Of a stretch of DNA of 64,000 nt, positions 32,133 through 42,420 are shown in pieces. The stretch is from Adiantum capillus-veneris. Its lineage: Eukaryota > Streptophyta > Polypodiopsida > Polypodiales > Pteridaceae. The translations under genes were made by a program, and so were the position numbers. The notes beneath the pieces are model-generated. The model made no database searches. It was not told the origin of the DNA and saw only the letters and a program-made list of their open reading frames with translations. The stretch is from contig CM043963.1 in the NCBI GenBank assembly GCA_014529385.2, forward strand, positions 63,540,469-63,604,468, given 5' to 3'. Within the stretch, counting starts at the first letter, position 1; each line of letters starts with the position of its first letter.

Positions 32133-32499
32133 TCATGCTATTATTAGGAAGAAAGGCGTGGTCTTTTTTTAGCAAAAATCTTGCATGTGGGTATGGTCGC
32201 TTAGTAGAGAAGAAGACAATCTCGAAGACAAGATTCCATGCAAGAAGGGCTGCTTAGGAGCAAATGGGTGACCCAACGAGGAGCACCAAATGAGGCATTG
32301 TGGAGCTCGTTGGCCTCACATTGTGGAGGGGAAGGAAAGTTGACACAGCGGTGCGAAGTTTTGATGATTGTGGCAAGCTCTATGAGTGTATCTCCCTCAC
32401 CCCTCGTTGTCAGCATCATTGCAGAGAAAAAACCAAAGCGTCTTTTCCCATTGGCCCACCGCCCAAGCCAAGGCCTTACAACAGTTCAAGAAAATTAGA

Positions 32500-32548
32500 G
32501 TTTTTTTTTTTTTTGGGGGGGTGGGGGGGGGGGGGGGGGGGGTGGGGG
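32500..32548. repeat. Poly-T / poly-G tract
   Basis: A run of T is followed by about 35 bases that are almost pure G, inside the leader/gag region of the short-LTR element. Its complement generates a spurious polyproline frame. It could form G-quadruplexes or reflect a sequencing or assembly problem. Confidence 0.8.
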
Positions 32549-32654
32549 CTATGACCCTCTTCTTGCTTGATCGACAAAGCAAAGGCAAGCAAATTCTCTA
32601 TTGTTGAGGCAAGAATGGCATTAACACCAAGCCCGACACTTGATTTTTGAGAAA

Positions 32655-33325
32655 ATGGTTAGACACACTCTAGATGCAGTCAAGGCACTGCGAACGCGCC
32701 TCACACTAGAAGGCAAGGCCTACAAATGGTGGATGTCTCTCAAGGAGAAGGACATCATACCCCAAACTTGGTCAACCTTTGAAATTATGTTCAAAAAATA
32801 AATTATGCCCACAAATGAAGCGGATAGGGATTGGATTGCCTTGGATAAATGCTCTATGCATCAAAATAAGATTGTTGAGTATATGTCGCACTATCATGAT
32901 GTAATTCTCAAGCTGGAGAGTTTGGATACCTTTCAACGAGTGCGTGGGTTTATCCGTGGGTTGACACCAAAGCTTAAGAAGCATGTCAAAACCCACAACC
33001 CCAAGACACTTGAGGAGGCCATAGTGCAAGCGCATATACACAAGGATCCGGATGTGAAAGCACTACATAATATTCATGTGCCTGACATTGCACATGTAAA
33101 TGCACGCACATAGCATGCGCACAATAAAAGAAAGTTTATAGCAGTTGTATCTGAGGCATCCAAGAAACCCAAGGGGTCTAGGGGCCCTCTCTCTAGTGAA
33201 GAGTTTGAGAAGGCTAAAAAGGAAAAATTATGTTTTACATATTTAGGGAGCGGACACAGCCAAAAGGATTGTCCCACGGAGAAATCTACTGCCCAAGGTA
33301 AGGAGAAAGAAGTGCACATGGTGTA
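32655..33325 (+). pseudogene. gag of the short-LTR gypsy element
   Basis: Frames read LTLEGKAYKWWMSLKEKDII, PQTWSTFEIMFK, then after a TAA DWIALDKCSMHQNKIVEYMS, HYHDVILKLESL, VRGFIRGLTPKLKKHV and PKTLEEAIVQAH. This is the plant gypsy capsid domain. Further on, LCFTYLGSGHSQKDC is a C-C-H-C zinc knuckle whose second Cys is Tyr, so it is damaged. Two stops break the frame. Confidence 0.75.
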
Positions 33326-33469
33326 ATTGTTGCCTTTTGAGTCCTCCTCTCATTTGTCCAATGTGGAGATAACACACACCGAAGCGGTGTACGAATGTTG
33401 TATAACGGCCTCAATGTGGTAGCCAACCTTTGGTCCACATGTGTTGGTGCATATACATGGGTATATCCA

Positions 33470-34188
33470 ATGGCACAAAGTGTGGATATTGGTGGATGAT
33501 GTTGCTTTGCACAATTTCATTCACTATAAGTTAGTAAAACGGCTCAAGTTGCCCTAGACTTTGAGTTTTCACCATTACAAAGTAGCGATGATGAACATCC
33601 ATGATGCCGAGGTGTGGGATACTCAAGAGAAAGATGTACCGGTGGAGATTCAAGGGTATCACACGCCCATGAATTTCCAAGTCATGAATATGGAGCGAAC
33701 ATATGTAGTCATTACATAGTCTTTGATCATCACATAAACATAGTTATTATCATAATAGCTTGATGTTCAAATTTAATGGCATGCACGTGCTACTTTTGGG
33801 AGAGAAGGATATTTCTTCCTCTCTACTCATTTTTACATCCGAGCTGAATCTCTCTTCTCAAGATCAAATAGAGGAACTCTTTTTGTGTTACTCCATGTGT
33901 CATTTTCTTTCAAATTTTGATAATGTTTTGAATGATAATTCTTCAATGCCGAATGCTTCTCTCTCTTCTCTTCCAATTATGACTACTTGTCTCTATCCTA
34001 AACAAGTAAATGTTGCTAATAAGTTAAAATATTTACTGATGGAGTACAAAGATGTATTCTTAGATAATTTACCACCAGGGCTACCACCGACACGGATTGT
34101 GCAACCTGGCATAGAAGTGATTGCAGCAAGCAGTAAGCCCGTGAGTAAACCACTCTATAGAATGAGTCTTTCTAAGAAATTACTGTGA
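33470..34188 (+). pseudogene. Protease remnant and RT lead-in of the short-LTR element
   Basis: VWILVDDVALHNFIHYKLVK corresponds to the L-V-D-S-G-A-x-H-N-F-I protease site, with D-V in place of S-G. The frame at 33760 then encodes a linker ending LKYLLMEYKDVFLDNLPPG and LPPTRIVQPGIEV, the conserved start of RT. After PLYRMSLSKKLL the RT fingers are missing, as about 60 residues are deleted. Confidence 0.6.
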
Positions 34189-34800
34189 TTTGGATGCAAC
34201 TATTGTTAAGAGTGGATAAGTTACTTCATAAGCTCACCCATGCTTGTATGTTTATGAAGATAGACTTGAGTTCAAGGTAGCATCAAATATGCATTAGGCT
34301 TGTTGATATATCAAAAATTGTATTCCGATTTTTTGGTTATGCCCTTTGGGCTAACCAATGTGCCCGCAACTTTCATGACGCTTATGGACAATGTCTTGAA
34401 ACCATATTTGGACAACTTTCTTATCGTTTTTCTTGATGGCATTCTAGTTTACAGTCTCTCTGAGGAAGAGCACTTACAACATTTAAAGTAGGTGTTTAAA
34501 TTGCTAAGAGCAAATAAGTTATATGCCAAAGAATCCAAGAGTCATTTTTAAAAAAAAGAGATTCACTACTTATGGCATGTTATTTCAGCTAATGGGCTAC
34601 ACATGGATCAATCCAAAGTGGATGCCATTCGGAGGTGGCCTTCTCCCAAAAAACCTAGAAGAGTTACAAGTCTTTTTGGAATTTGCAAGTTTTTATCGTA
34701 GGTTCGTTAAAAACTATGCTCATATTTTTGTATCGACGACAGACCAACTGAAAGCGAAGGGGACAACCTTTCAGGGCAAAGCTCAACTACAATTTTGATG
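34189..34800 (+). pseudogene. Reverse transcriptase of the short-LTR element
   Basis: Visible are FMKIDLSSR (first catalytic Asp, followed by a TAG in place of a Gly-Tyr segment), then [32 protein letters not shown] and VFLEFASFYRRFVKNYAHI. The active-site box reads F-L-D-G, so the second catalytic Asp is Gly. Frameshifts occur near 34310 and 34490. Confidence 0.75.
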
Positions 34801-35240
34801 CTCTCAAGGACACATTAGCTACAAATCCTATTTTGGCTATTGTGGATTGTTTAAAACCATTCGTTTTAGAAATGGATGCTAGAAATCATGCTATTGGAGC
34901 AGTCCTTCTGCAGGAGGGAAGGCCAATTGCATTTGAAAGCAAGAATCTTGATTAAACACATCAAAATAAATTTTCTTTTACAAAAGAACACTATGAAATA
35001 GTGTCTGCTTTGAAGACATGGTGGCATTATTTGTAGGGAGCTTAGTTTGAGATTGTGTTTGACCATGAAAGTATAAATTGATTTACATAGCAAATAGATT
35101 TGAAGGGTCGAAAGGCCATGTGGGCTAAGATTCTTCAGGAGTATGATGCAAAGATCCTGTATCATAAAGGACAATACAATGTGGTGGCTGATCCTCTTAG
35201 TCATATGCTTGAGATCAACTCTATCTCTTGTCTTTACTGA
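34801..35240 (+). pseudogene. RNase H of the short-LTR element
   Basis: LKDTLATNPILAIVDCLKPF, LEMDARNHAIGAVLLQEGRP, FTKEHYEIVSALKTW, VFDHESIN, and YHKGQYNVVADPLSHMLE follow the gypsy RNase H order. The acids are retained at MDA, KEHYE, FDH and ADP. At least four stops are present. Confidence 0.7.
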
Positions 35241-35449
35241 GCTTTGAAGTGAGTTTTTTAAGGCAAACGTGAGCATGACAAGGCATACTCCAAAGTGTGG
35301 AGCCATGTGAAAATGAGGGATCCTTCTCATTCCAATGTTGGTAGTGTGTCTTTAATTTCACACCCAGTTCTCCTTTTTTCAGTGATGAGCTACAGAGATG
35401 GAAGAATTTTTCCATAGAGGATAGGTACCTACTCCACAAGGACAAACAT

Positions 35450-36190
35450 GGACATTCGGTGCCAAATTCTTTATGAATGTCATGATAGTCCAAGTGCAGG
35501 GCACCTAGGCATAAAGAAAACTTATGCACTCGTACGATGATAGATTTATTGGCCAGATTTACATGGCTATGTTCAACACTATGTCTTGCATTGCCAGAAA
35601 TATCAAGTAGATAAAGAAGAGCACCTAAAGTTAGGAGTTATATTTGCATCCATTGGAGATTTCCAATGGTAAATGGAAAAGTATATCTATGTATTTTATT
35701 GTGGGTTTACCAACCACTCTAGAAGGCTATGGCTCGATATGGGTGGTCGTAGACCAGTTGATTAAACTTTGCAAGTTTATTCCAACCAAATCCACCATTA
35801 AGGCTCTAGAGTTAGCTAAGTTGTTTATGGACAATTTGTATAGGTTGTATGGGTTTCCAAGTAACATTCAGATTGAACGAGTCAAACAAGTGCTAGAGGA
35901 TATACTAAGAGCATACATTAGTAAGAAGTGGTCAAATTGGGAAGACGTCTCCCTATTCTTGAGTTTTCTTACAATAGTGCTAAGCATGTGACAACTGGTT
36001 TTAGTCCTTTCATGCTTATGTATGGTTTTCAACCAAGGTCACCAGTTATGGTGGGGTTGCCAATTGAAAAGCTTCACCAGGTCAAGGATTTCCTCCAAGA
36101 CCATATGGATATGCTAAGATTGGCTCGTCAAAATGTTCGACAAGGACATGATTGGTATAAAAAGTGCGTTGATGAGAAACATCGGTAAGT
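35450..36190 (+). pseudogene. Integrase of the short-LTR element, internally deleted
   Basis: HDSPSAGHLGIKKTYALV and the C-x-x-C finger (near 35590) are followed by MYFIVGLPTTLEGYGSIW, where the first catalytic Asp is Tyr. LYGFPSNIQ then joins directly to IERVKQVLEDILRAYI, so about 40 residues including the second Asp region are gone. After a frameshift it continues LEFSYNSAKHVTTGFSPFML and YGFQPRSPVM. It cannot be functional. Confidence 0.75.
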
Positions 36191-36700
36191 TAACTTCACG
36201 AAAGTGGAAGCAGTATTTTTGCGAGTGCTAAAGCATTCAAAAAGTCTAAAGACTAGGCCAATAGCTAAATTATCTCCAAGGTATTGTGGGCCTTTTGGGA
36301 TACTCATGCAAGTAGGTGATATGGCCTACAAACTCTCATTCCTCGCACACTCATGCAAGTAGGTGATATGGCCTACAAACTTTCATTACTTGCACACTCT
36401 TGCATTCATTCGGTATTTAATGTAAGTCATTTACATAAACGTTTACATAAGGATGACAATGTTATTGATCAACAAATATTGGTTGATTTCATTGAACCTC
36501 GAACTAAGCCGCATGTACATGAGCGCATACTTGACTACCATGATCTACGTATGTGTCATCATGGATGTCGACAAGCATTAGACAAGTGGAAAGACAGCTT
36601 TGAGGAAGGTGCCACTTGGGAAAACTTTAGTGTTCTCAAGAAAAAAAATCCCACTTTTGTTTTCAAGGACAAAAATGCTTCTCTAAGCTTGGGAGAATAA
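36190..36700 (+). pseudogene. Integrase C-terminus and chromodomain-like tail
   Basis: LSPRYCGPFGI and SVFNVSHLHKRLHKDDNV are the G-P-F and H-x-V-F-H-V-S-x-L-R-like blocks. A 47-bp tandem duplication (36304-36350, 36351-36397) breaks the frame between them. The tail (HERILDYHDLR, DKWKDSFEEGATWENFSVLK) resembles a decayed chromodomain. The stop at 36698-36700 adjoins the right LTR. Confidence 0.65.
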
Positions 36701-36792
36701 TGTCAGGCCAAGGGCCTAGAGGGCACTTGGGGGTTACCTATATATTGGCAAGAGGCTGGGAGGAGAGGATGGAGTTTATTACACCTGCTTCA
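36701..36792 (+). repeat. 3' LTR, about 92 bp
   Basis: TGTCAGGCCAAGGGCCTAGA ... CACCTGCTTCA, aligned to the left LTR except for its 20-bp insert. Preceded by the purine-rich GGGAGAATAA. Confidence 0.75.
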
Positions 36793-38590
36793 CAGCTCCC
36801 GAACATTTGGATCTTTACCTTGAGAGTTATAGCCTTGCAATATGCAGAGCCTTTGACATTCGTGAATGTGGTCTCCCATCTTGGTAGGAGGTCCAAGAGG
36901 ATAATAATGCAAACACCTATAGACAAGCCACTTGTAGTTTGGCAGTCCCTAGCACACCACAAAATCAAGATTGCTTTGTAGACCTCTCAATGTTCTGCAA
37001 GTGATTGCATGTCCATGTCTTTTTTCACTTGTTTGCATTCACAATGCACATCAAGTTGAGGAGAGCTTACGTTCGCTACCTAGGCATTAATGAACAAGGT
37101 TTTGCTTTCTCATAAAAAAGAAGCTTAGAGAAGCATGGGGTAATGAGGTCAAATGGTTGCCTAATTTTCCCATCGACCAGCCTATAGATGCCATGCATTT
37201 CCAAGGGTGTTGAAGCTGCCCAAGTAGTCAGTAGGCTAGGCATATCTACACGTCTCCCACGTATTGACTTCTTTAGCAAGCAATGTGAACCCCCCATAAT
37301 ATAGTAGTAAGCAATGAAGGCAGAGAGCAACCCCATCAACTAAGCCATTGCTAGGTATTTTTGTAAAGTGAACCGTCAATTCCAAATTGAATAGGTGAAT
37401 ACAGTAAGCTCTATCGAGGATTGCAACATCCCACATAAGCTATCAGAGAACCTCCTCCACTGACATTAGCGAGTAGAATGGTTTGTTCCCTTCCAACAAG
37501 TTGAGGCCAGTTGGTGGTGAAAGCTTTTGTACAATGCAATCCATGACAATGAGAAGTGCAAGAAAAACATCAATGGATTTTCACAAAAATATGATATGCT
37601 GCAAACAGATGGCACTGAAAGATCAAACATGAGCTCACTTACAGAGGTTTGGGATATGGAAGAGTCAGGGTCAACCTAATCCAGCTTTTGCAAGGAAACC
37701 CAAAACCTCAACTTGTAGTCACCGATCATAGCTTAAGAGGAGCCCTAGCGACATTGTATATAGTCCTAGCCTTGTACAACGAGATGGGGCAAAGCAAAAA
37801 CCCAAAATACTTTATTCACAAGCCAAATTGATATCTGCTATCAAAATTACTTGCAAAAAAGAAAATTTGCGACCAAAATTATCTGTGAGATGGAAAAATA
37901 ACATGCATGACAATTTTTTGAAAGTCATTTTTTGAAGTCACCTAAAAGCAAAGCAAAAAAAGTTATAAACCTTTTCAGTTTGTGAAGTTTGCGGATGTCG
38001 ACCACAAATAATGAATCGTTTCTTTGTTGTGAAATATGCCCAAATTTTAAGGATTGACATACGTAGACTTTGATAGTCTATTACAATCAACTAGAAGCAA
38101 TCGAGTAGTTCTAGCTGTGATTTTGTTATGAAGAGCGCATTTGGATCAACAATTGCAGAAACAATTGTGCAATGACAATGGCATGAACCCCTATAGGTAG
38201 ACCTCTGCATAGCATAGTTCTTGTAGTATAGCAATAAATGCTACAACGGTTGGCCGAGTTTTCAGTGCAAGCCTCTCAACCTGGCCTTCCTAGACTCTCT
38301 GTAGATTGGCTATTTCAGCCGTGTTTGTGTTTTCAATTTCAAGGCACAAAATCTCATTGTTTATTTACCATTGCAATGCCTCATCTTATTGTAGGTTTGA
38401 CGCATTGCCTTTCCCTCAGCAACATAAGCAAACATGCCTTGAAAATTTTTCTCTCCCAAATTTTTGCACCTGCTCAAGAAAGCCAACACCGTTTCACTAA
38501 GTCCAACTCTGCATGTCTCCTACAATCGCAAAGTCGCCAAGTCACCAACCACATGGCTAGCCTAAACCATCTACAGATATTTAGTGGAGA
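36793..38590. other. Spacer with diverged repeats
   Basis: Two segments (about 36920-36990 and 38215-38290) resemble one at 31625-31690. Minus-strand frames at 37076-37660 (for example LSPPTGLNLLEGNKPFYSLM and VDGVALCLHCLLLYYGG) look faintly coding but match no family I know. They may be relics of the same broken host locus as the ankyrin-like fragment. Confidence 0.3.
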
Positions 38591-38909
38591 TGTTAACCAC
38601 TTACGGACATCCTATCACCTTTGATGGACGTCCTATCACTTTATTTGAGTCATGGACCGGGCTTGTTGAACCTATAGGTACGTAGGTGATCGCCAATGAG
38701 AGGTGCACCACTTATCTCATTTTTACATCATTTTTGCTATGACCGGGCCACTGTTGACGTCCATTGTGAATGGGTCAGATTCATATAAAAGGTCCATTTT
38801 GACCTAAAATCCTCATTCTGGAGGTGCATGCTAAAGAAGATCTCTTGCTCTACCTCTACCTTCTTCTCAATCATGTGCTCATGAGTGTGTGTGTGTGTGC
38901 GCGCGCGAG

Positions 38910-38974
<65 letters not shown>

Positions 38975-39167
38975 ATTGCAATGGTGGTGGCTCCCTCTTC
39001 TTCACGGACGGAATGCTTCACAACGTCAAGCGTAGAGCGGTGAGTGACACACCATTGACCCTTTTGAGCTTACTAGGATAGTCTGGTTGTGTGCTTGCAG
39101 TCATTCGCGGCTCACACACAGTGTTCGGCAAGTCCCTAGCCTTCGACACGTGAGGTAGAAGCGCACA
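38591..39167 (+). repeat. 5' LTR (577 bp)
   Basis: Contains CATATAAAAGG near 38783 (probable TATA region), a (TG)n/(CG)n/(GA)n microsatellite at 38885-38973, and ends AAGCGCACA. Confidence 0.85.
38885..38973. repeat. (TG)n(CG)n(GA)n microsatellite inside the 5' LTR
   Basis: The GA part is about 61 bp; the homologous tract in the 3' LTR is about 37 bp. Confidence 0.95.
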
Positions 39168-39172
39168 TTTTT

Positions 39173-39190
39173 TGGCACCGTTGCTGGGGA
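39173..39190 (+). other. Primer-binding site (tRNA-Asp type)
   Basis: TGGCACCGTTGCTGGGGA lies five bases after the LTR. It differs by two bases from the TGGCGCCGTTGCCGGGGA site used by Athila and other non-chromovirus plant gypsy elements. This places the element near that group rather than the tRNA-iMet users. Confidence 0.7.
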
Positions 39191-40039
39191 TTTCCCTGCA
39201 CCAAGCTCGAGGAGCACTCCGTACTGCCTCGTGAAGCCATTCATTTCTGTCCTTTTTGTTTTTTTTTTAGTTTTGATTAGATTTGTTAGTGCTGCAATGT
39301 GCAGGTTTTGTTAGATCTATTTAAGCTCTATATGTGCAGGTTTGAGCATGTTTGTCAGTGTTATCAGCTCTGTAATGTGCAAGTTTTTTTTGCAGTGAGC
39401 AGTGTTGTACGGTGTTGAGCCACGCAACACAACCCTATCCACAAAAATATTTTTTGCAAAAAAAACACCTAAAAATTTAGAAATAAAAAAGAAAAGGAAA
39501 AAAGAAAACGATTACATCAAAAGATCAGGATCGGGAGCATTCCCCAAGTCCAAGCCCAAGCCGAGGCCGAAGCCTTAGTCCTCAGTCTTATGATATAGTA
39601 TATACACTAATATATATATATACTACCCCCTCAAGAGGAAGGGAGGGCATGTGGGACAAGTCCTCCAACCTTCCCTTCACACTTACACCCTTGGACTTAG
39701 CCTTCTTTCCGACTAGAAAAAGATTGTTTCTAGGATTTCGAAGGCCTAAAGTAATCGAATCAGGGGCCGTAAAGCACGTCACGTCTCTCTAACCAAGATG
39801 CTTGTTTTGAGCTATCACGCGCCATATTCTATGGATTGGTAAAAAAAAGAAACAAAAAAAAAACAAAAAATTGAGAGTAAATTTGGGTTGCAAAACACCC
39901 AAAAAAACCCCCCCTTAAACCAAAACTATAACAGAAAGCATAGAGAATTTGTGAGGAGATCCCCTCTCAAATGCCAATAAAAATAAAACTATGCTGAAAT
40001 ACAATGAATGTTGTTGAAGATGAAGCTAGGGAGCTTTCA
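39191..40039 (+). other. Leader of the tRNA-Asp-primed element
   Basis: Untranslated leader with A-rich tracts. Around 39510-39590, KDQDREHSPSPSPS-like codons appear in one frame. The part from about 39600 may belong to the LTR of the minus-strand copia fragment to its right. No domain recognised. Confidence 0.35.
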
Positions 40040-40415
40040 AACCGGCCTTTGTTGAGCAAAGAATATGTTTCTCAGGAGGAACTACCTTGGTAAGGAAATC
40101 TGCGACATTCTATGTGGTAGAGATGTATTTGAGGTGGATGAAGTTGTCTTCTACTAGTTCCTTGATAAAGTGATATGCGAGCTTGATGTGCTTTATACAC
40201 TCGGTAAGCTGAGGACTCTTTGCCATTATAATTGCTAACTGACTGTCACAATGTAGAATGATTGGAGAAGTGGCACATGGTATGGTAGTTCTTCTAGGAG
40301 TTGGTGAAGCCATAATGCTTCACGAGCAGCGAGGGATGCTGCGATATACTCTGCCTCGGAGATAGAGCAAGAGAAGTTTGGCGCTTGCTTTGCCAAGAAA
40401 TAGCACCACCTAAGG
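40040..40415 (-). pseudogene. Copia RNase H fragment, captured in the internal region
   Basis: On the minus strand: LGGAISWQSKRQTS, then SISEAEYIAASLAAREALWL, HQLLEEL, ILHCDSQLAIIMAKSPQ, IKHIKLAYHFIKELVEDNFI, HLKYISTT and NVADFLTKVV. This is the Ty1/copia RNase H and its C-terminal tail, with one frameshift and one stop. It sits in inverse orientation to the host element. Confidence 0.7.
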
Positions 40416-41378
40416 AGCGGCAGCAACGTATTAGACACCAACGAGAGGCCAACCTTGGAGTTACACATGCATTTAAAGTTGAAATACAGGATGATTGGTT
40501 GGACTTTGACACACCTCTACGATACCCTATTGAGTTAAACGATACTTATGGGAAAGTTCTATATAATGCCTTATTGGACATAGGTGCTAAATATAATATG
40601 TTATCATATGGAGTGTTGTGTTAGTTGAAAAAGCCATCTCTATCTGAGAGTACCATCCAAGTCAAGGGTATCAACAAGAAAAAAAACTAATGTTTTTGGA
40701 ACCTGGCACACTTCTGTCAATTATGACAACGGGGTCGTAGCTCAAGACTTTTTGGTCATGCCTACTGGAACTACGGAAGGCAATATAAACCTAGGACACA
40801 AGTGGATGTTAGCGACCAAATGCACTATTCATTGGGGGACTGGGAGTGTCACAACACAAACACCACCTCTTAGCCCTACCACTCAAGTGATAGTCCCTGA
40901 GATATCACCTCTTGAGGAAATACAACCTAAAACATTGCATGTCCAAGAGATTGAAACATATGTACCTATAGCCCAACCCTCTAGAGCTTCAACTTTTGTA
41001 GCTGAAACAAAGCAGGAGACACACTAGACTCGTCATAATATAACAAATAAAATAAACAAATGGGTCCCTAAAGCTACTTTAGCGACCATTTTTTACGCTA
41101 AAAAACAAAAGCCTTGTAAGAGACTTCCCACTCACTCCAAGAAATGTAAGAAAAAGTTGCATCGGATTCCTAAACGACTATTGGAAGCCCAAGGCTACTA
41201 TGAAGGGAATGATCACATCTGGGTGCCTAAACATAAATTGTGTTCTTACCTGTCACTTATAGACCTATGTGAGTCAAATCTTGTAACAATAAAGCCGATT
41301 GAAGACCGTGGGAAGGGAAAGATCACAAAATACTATACACCTGATCTAGAGCTAGTTTGGGTACCCAAGCGAGAATGA
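40416..41378 (+). pseudogene. Protease-like frame followed by a basic W-x-P-K region
   Basis: The first part reads VLYNALLDIGAKYNMLSYG, where D-I-G-A could be a retroviral-type protease site. After a TAG at 40622-40624 and a frameshift in an A-run near 40680 it continues VVAQDFLVMPTGTTEGNINL and GHKWMLATKCTIHWGTG. A long hydrophilic region follows with NKWVPKATLA, DHIWVPKHKL and ELVWVPKRE, three copies of a W-V-P-K motif, and one TAG at 41025-41027. I do not recognise the whole. Protease is the most defensible part. Confidence 0.4.
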
Positions 41379-41716
41379 CTTGTATCGCTTGGCTCAAACA
41401 TAGAAAAAAAAATGAGGCTTCTTGCTCTTCATGTAGTTCTTCTACAAAAACACAAACTTCTTCACAACTTCCACCTACCACCAAAAATGTACAAAAAAAA
41501 GGCAAAAATAGCACCTCTCATTGTAAATTCATCAACCTAAAACAACGTTTCAAGTAAAATCATGGGAGAGTACCTTACCACCCTTGCAGCTAGATGAAAC
41601 ACCTAGGGTGGTGAAAAACTATTGGTCAAAGTCGTCACCGATTACAACTTGGAACAATTGGTTTCAAAAGGTGATGACATCATTCCAAAAGGTATGATCT
41701 ACCCAAGGAAGGGAGG

Positions 41717-41990
41717 AGTGTCTGTTGACATCCATCATTCACTTGCTCCCCTCTTAACCTTCCTCCCTGACCTCTCAATCTCCCAATCTCAGGGAATGTA
41801 TATATATAGCCCTATACTCAAGAAAACCCAAATAAAAAAGTAAAAGAGCAAGAGCCACCAAACAAAAATCTTGAAACCTACAAATTCTAGTACATGACCC
41901 AAAAATCATCATAACACATTATGCACAAGGGCATGACCTTTTGACATGACCCTTATAATATTTGCACACTAACTAAAATCTATCTGTGTG
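41717..41990 (+). repeat. LTR-like stretch inside the element
   Basis: AAGGAAGGGAGGAG (a good purine tract) is followed by TGTCTGTTGACATCC and, about 90 bp later, a TATATATATAG box. This looks like the start of another LTR. No second copy is visible, so only the architecture supports it. Confidence 0.3.
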
Positions 41991-41997
41991 TACAGAT

Positions 41998-42420
41998 ATG
42001 GCTAGTACTCTAGAGTCATCCACTCCTACCTTGGGTGAGAGGTACCCTCTTTACTTTTCACAAGTGTTTCACATAGTCTAACCGGTGCTTGCCTGTGAAT
42101 GGGATTTGGTAGATACACTAGCGTGCGAGAAAAATTTTGAAGAATTAGAATGGCTGATATGTTTCTTGACCACGACTGATCCCTACTTAGTACAGAACGT
42201 CTCTCCGATTGCACAAGCTTACCCTTTTGAGCAAGATAACTATACACACCTAGTGACATTATTAGTGAGCATATGTGCATCTAATGATGAGGAAGATCTA
42301 CATGATTAATGGATGGCACGTATGGTCTCATTGATGATGAGTTTAGTTTTCTTGACGATGATGAGGAGAGGGTTTTAGACTTAGGGCTACTTGCCCATCT
42401 ATACAATATCTTGCTCCCTT
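41998..42420 (+). pseudogene. Unrecognised acidic frame
   Basis: From ATG at 41998: MASTLESSTPTLGERYPLYF, then a TAA at about 42079, then VLACEWDLVDTLACEKNFEE and NYTHLVTLLVSICASNDEED. A frame change near 42306 gives TYGLIDDEFSFLDDDEERVL and LGLLAHLYNILLP before a stop. The composition looks coding and acidic, about 135 codons in total. No family recognised. Confidence 0.3.

Larger units (their letters stand above)
32006..36792 (+). mobile_element. Gypsy element with very short LTRs (about 92-112 bp)
   Basis: The ends align as TGTCATGCCAAGGG ... (32006-32117) and TGTCAGGCCAAGGG ... (36701-36792). They share TATTGGCAAGAGGC-type and GGAGGAGAGGATGGAGTT blocks. A tRNA-iMet primer site follows the left copy and a GGGAGAATAA purine tract precedes the right copy. 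Between them are gag, protease, RT, RNase H, integrase and a chromodomain-like tail, all decayed. LTRs this short are unusual for a coding gypsy element. No matching target-site duplication was found. Confidence 0.8.

Noticed and set aside
32397-32588. Proline-rich small protein on the minus strand
   Set aside because: It is the complement of a poly-G tract and has no other protein-like feature.
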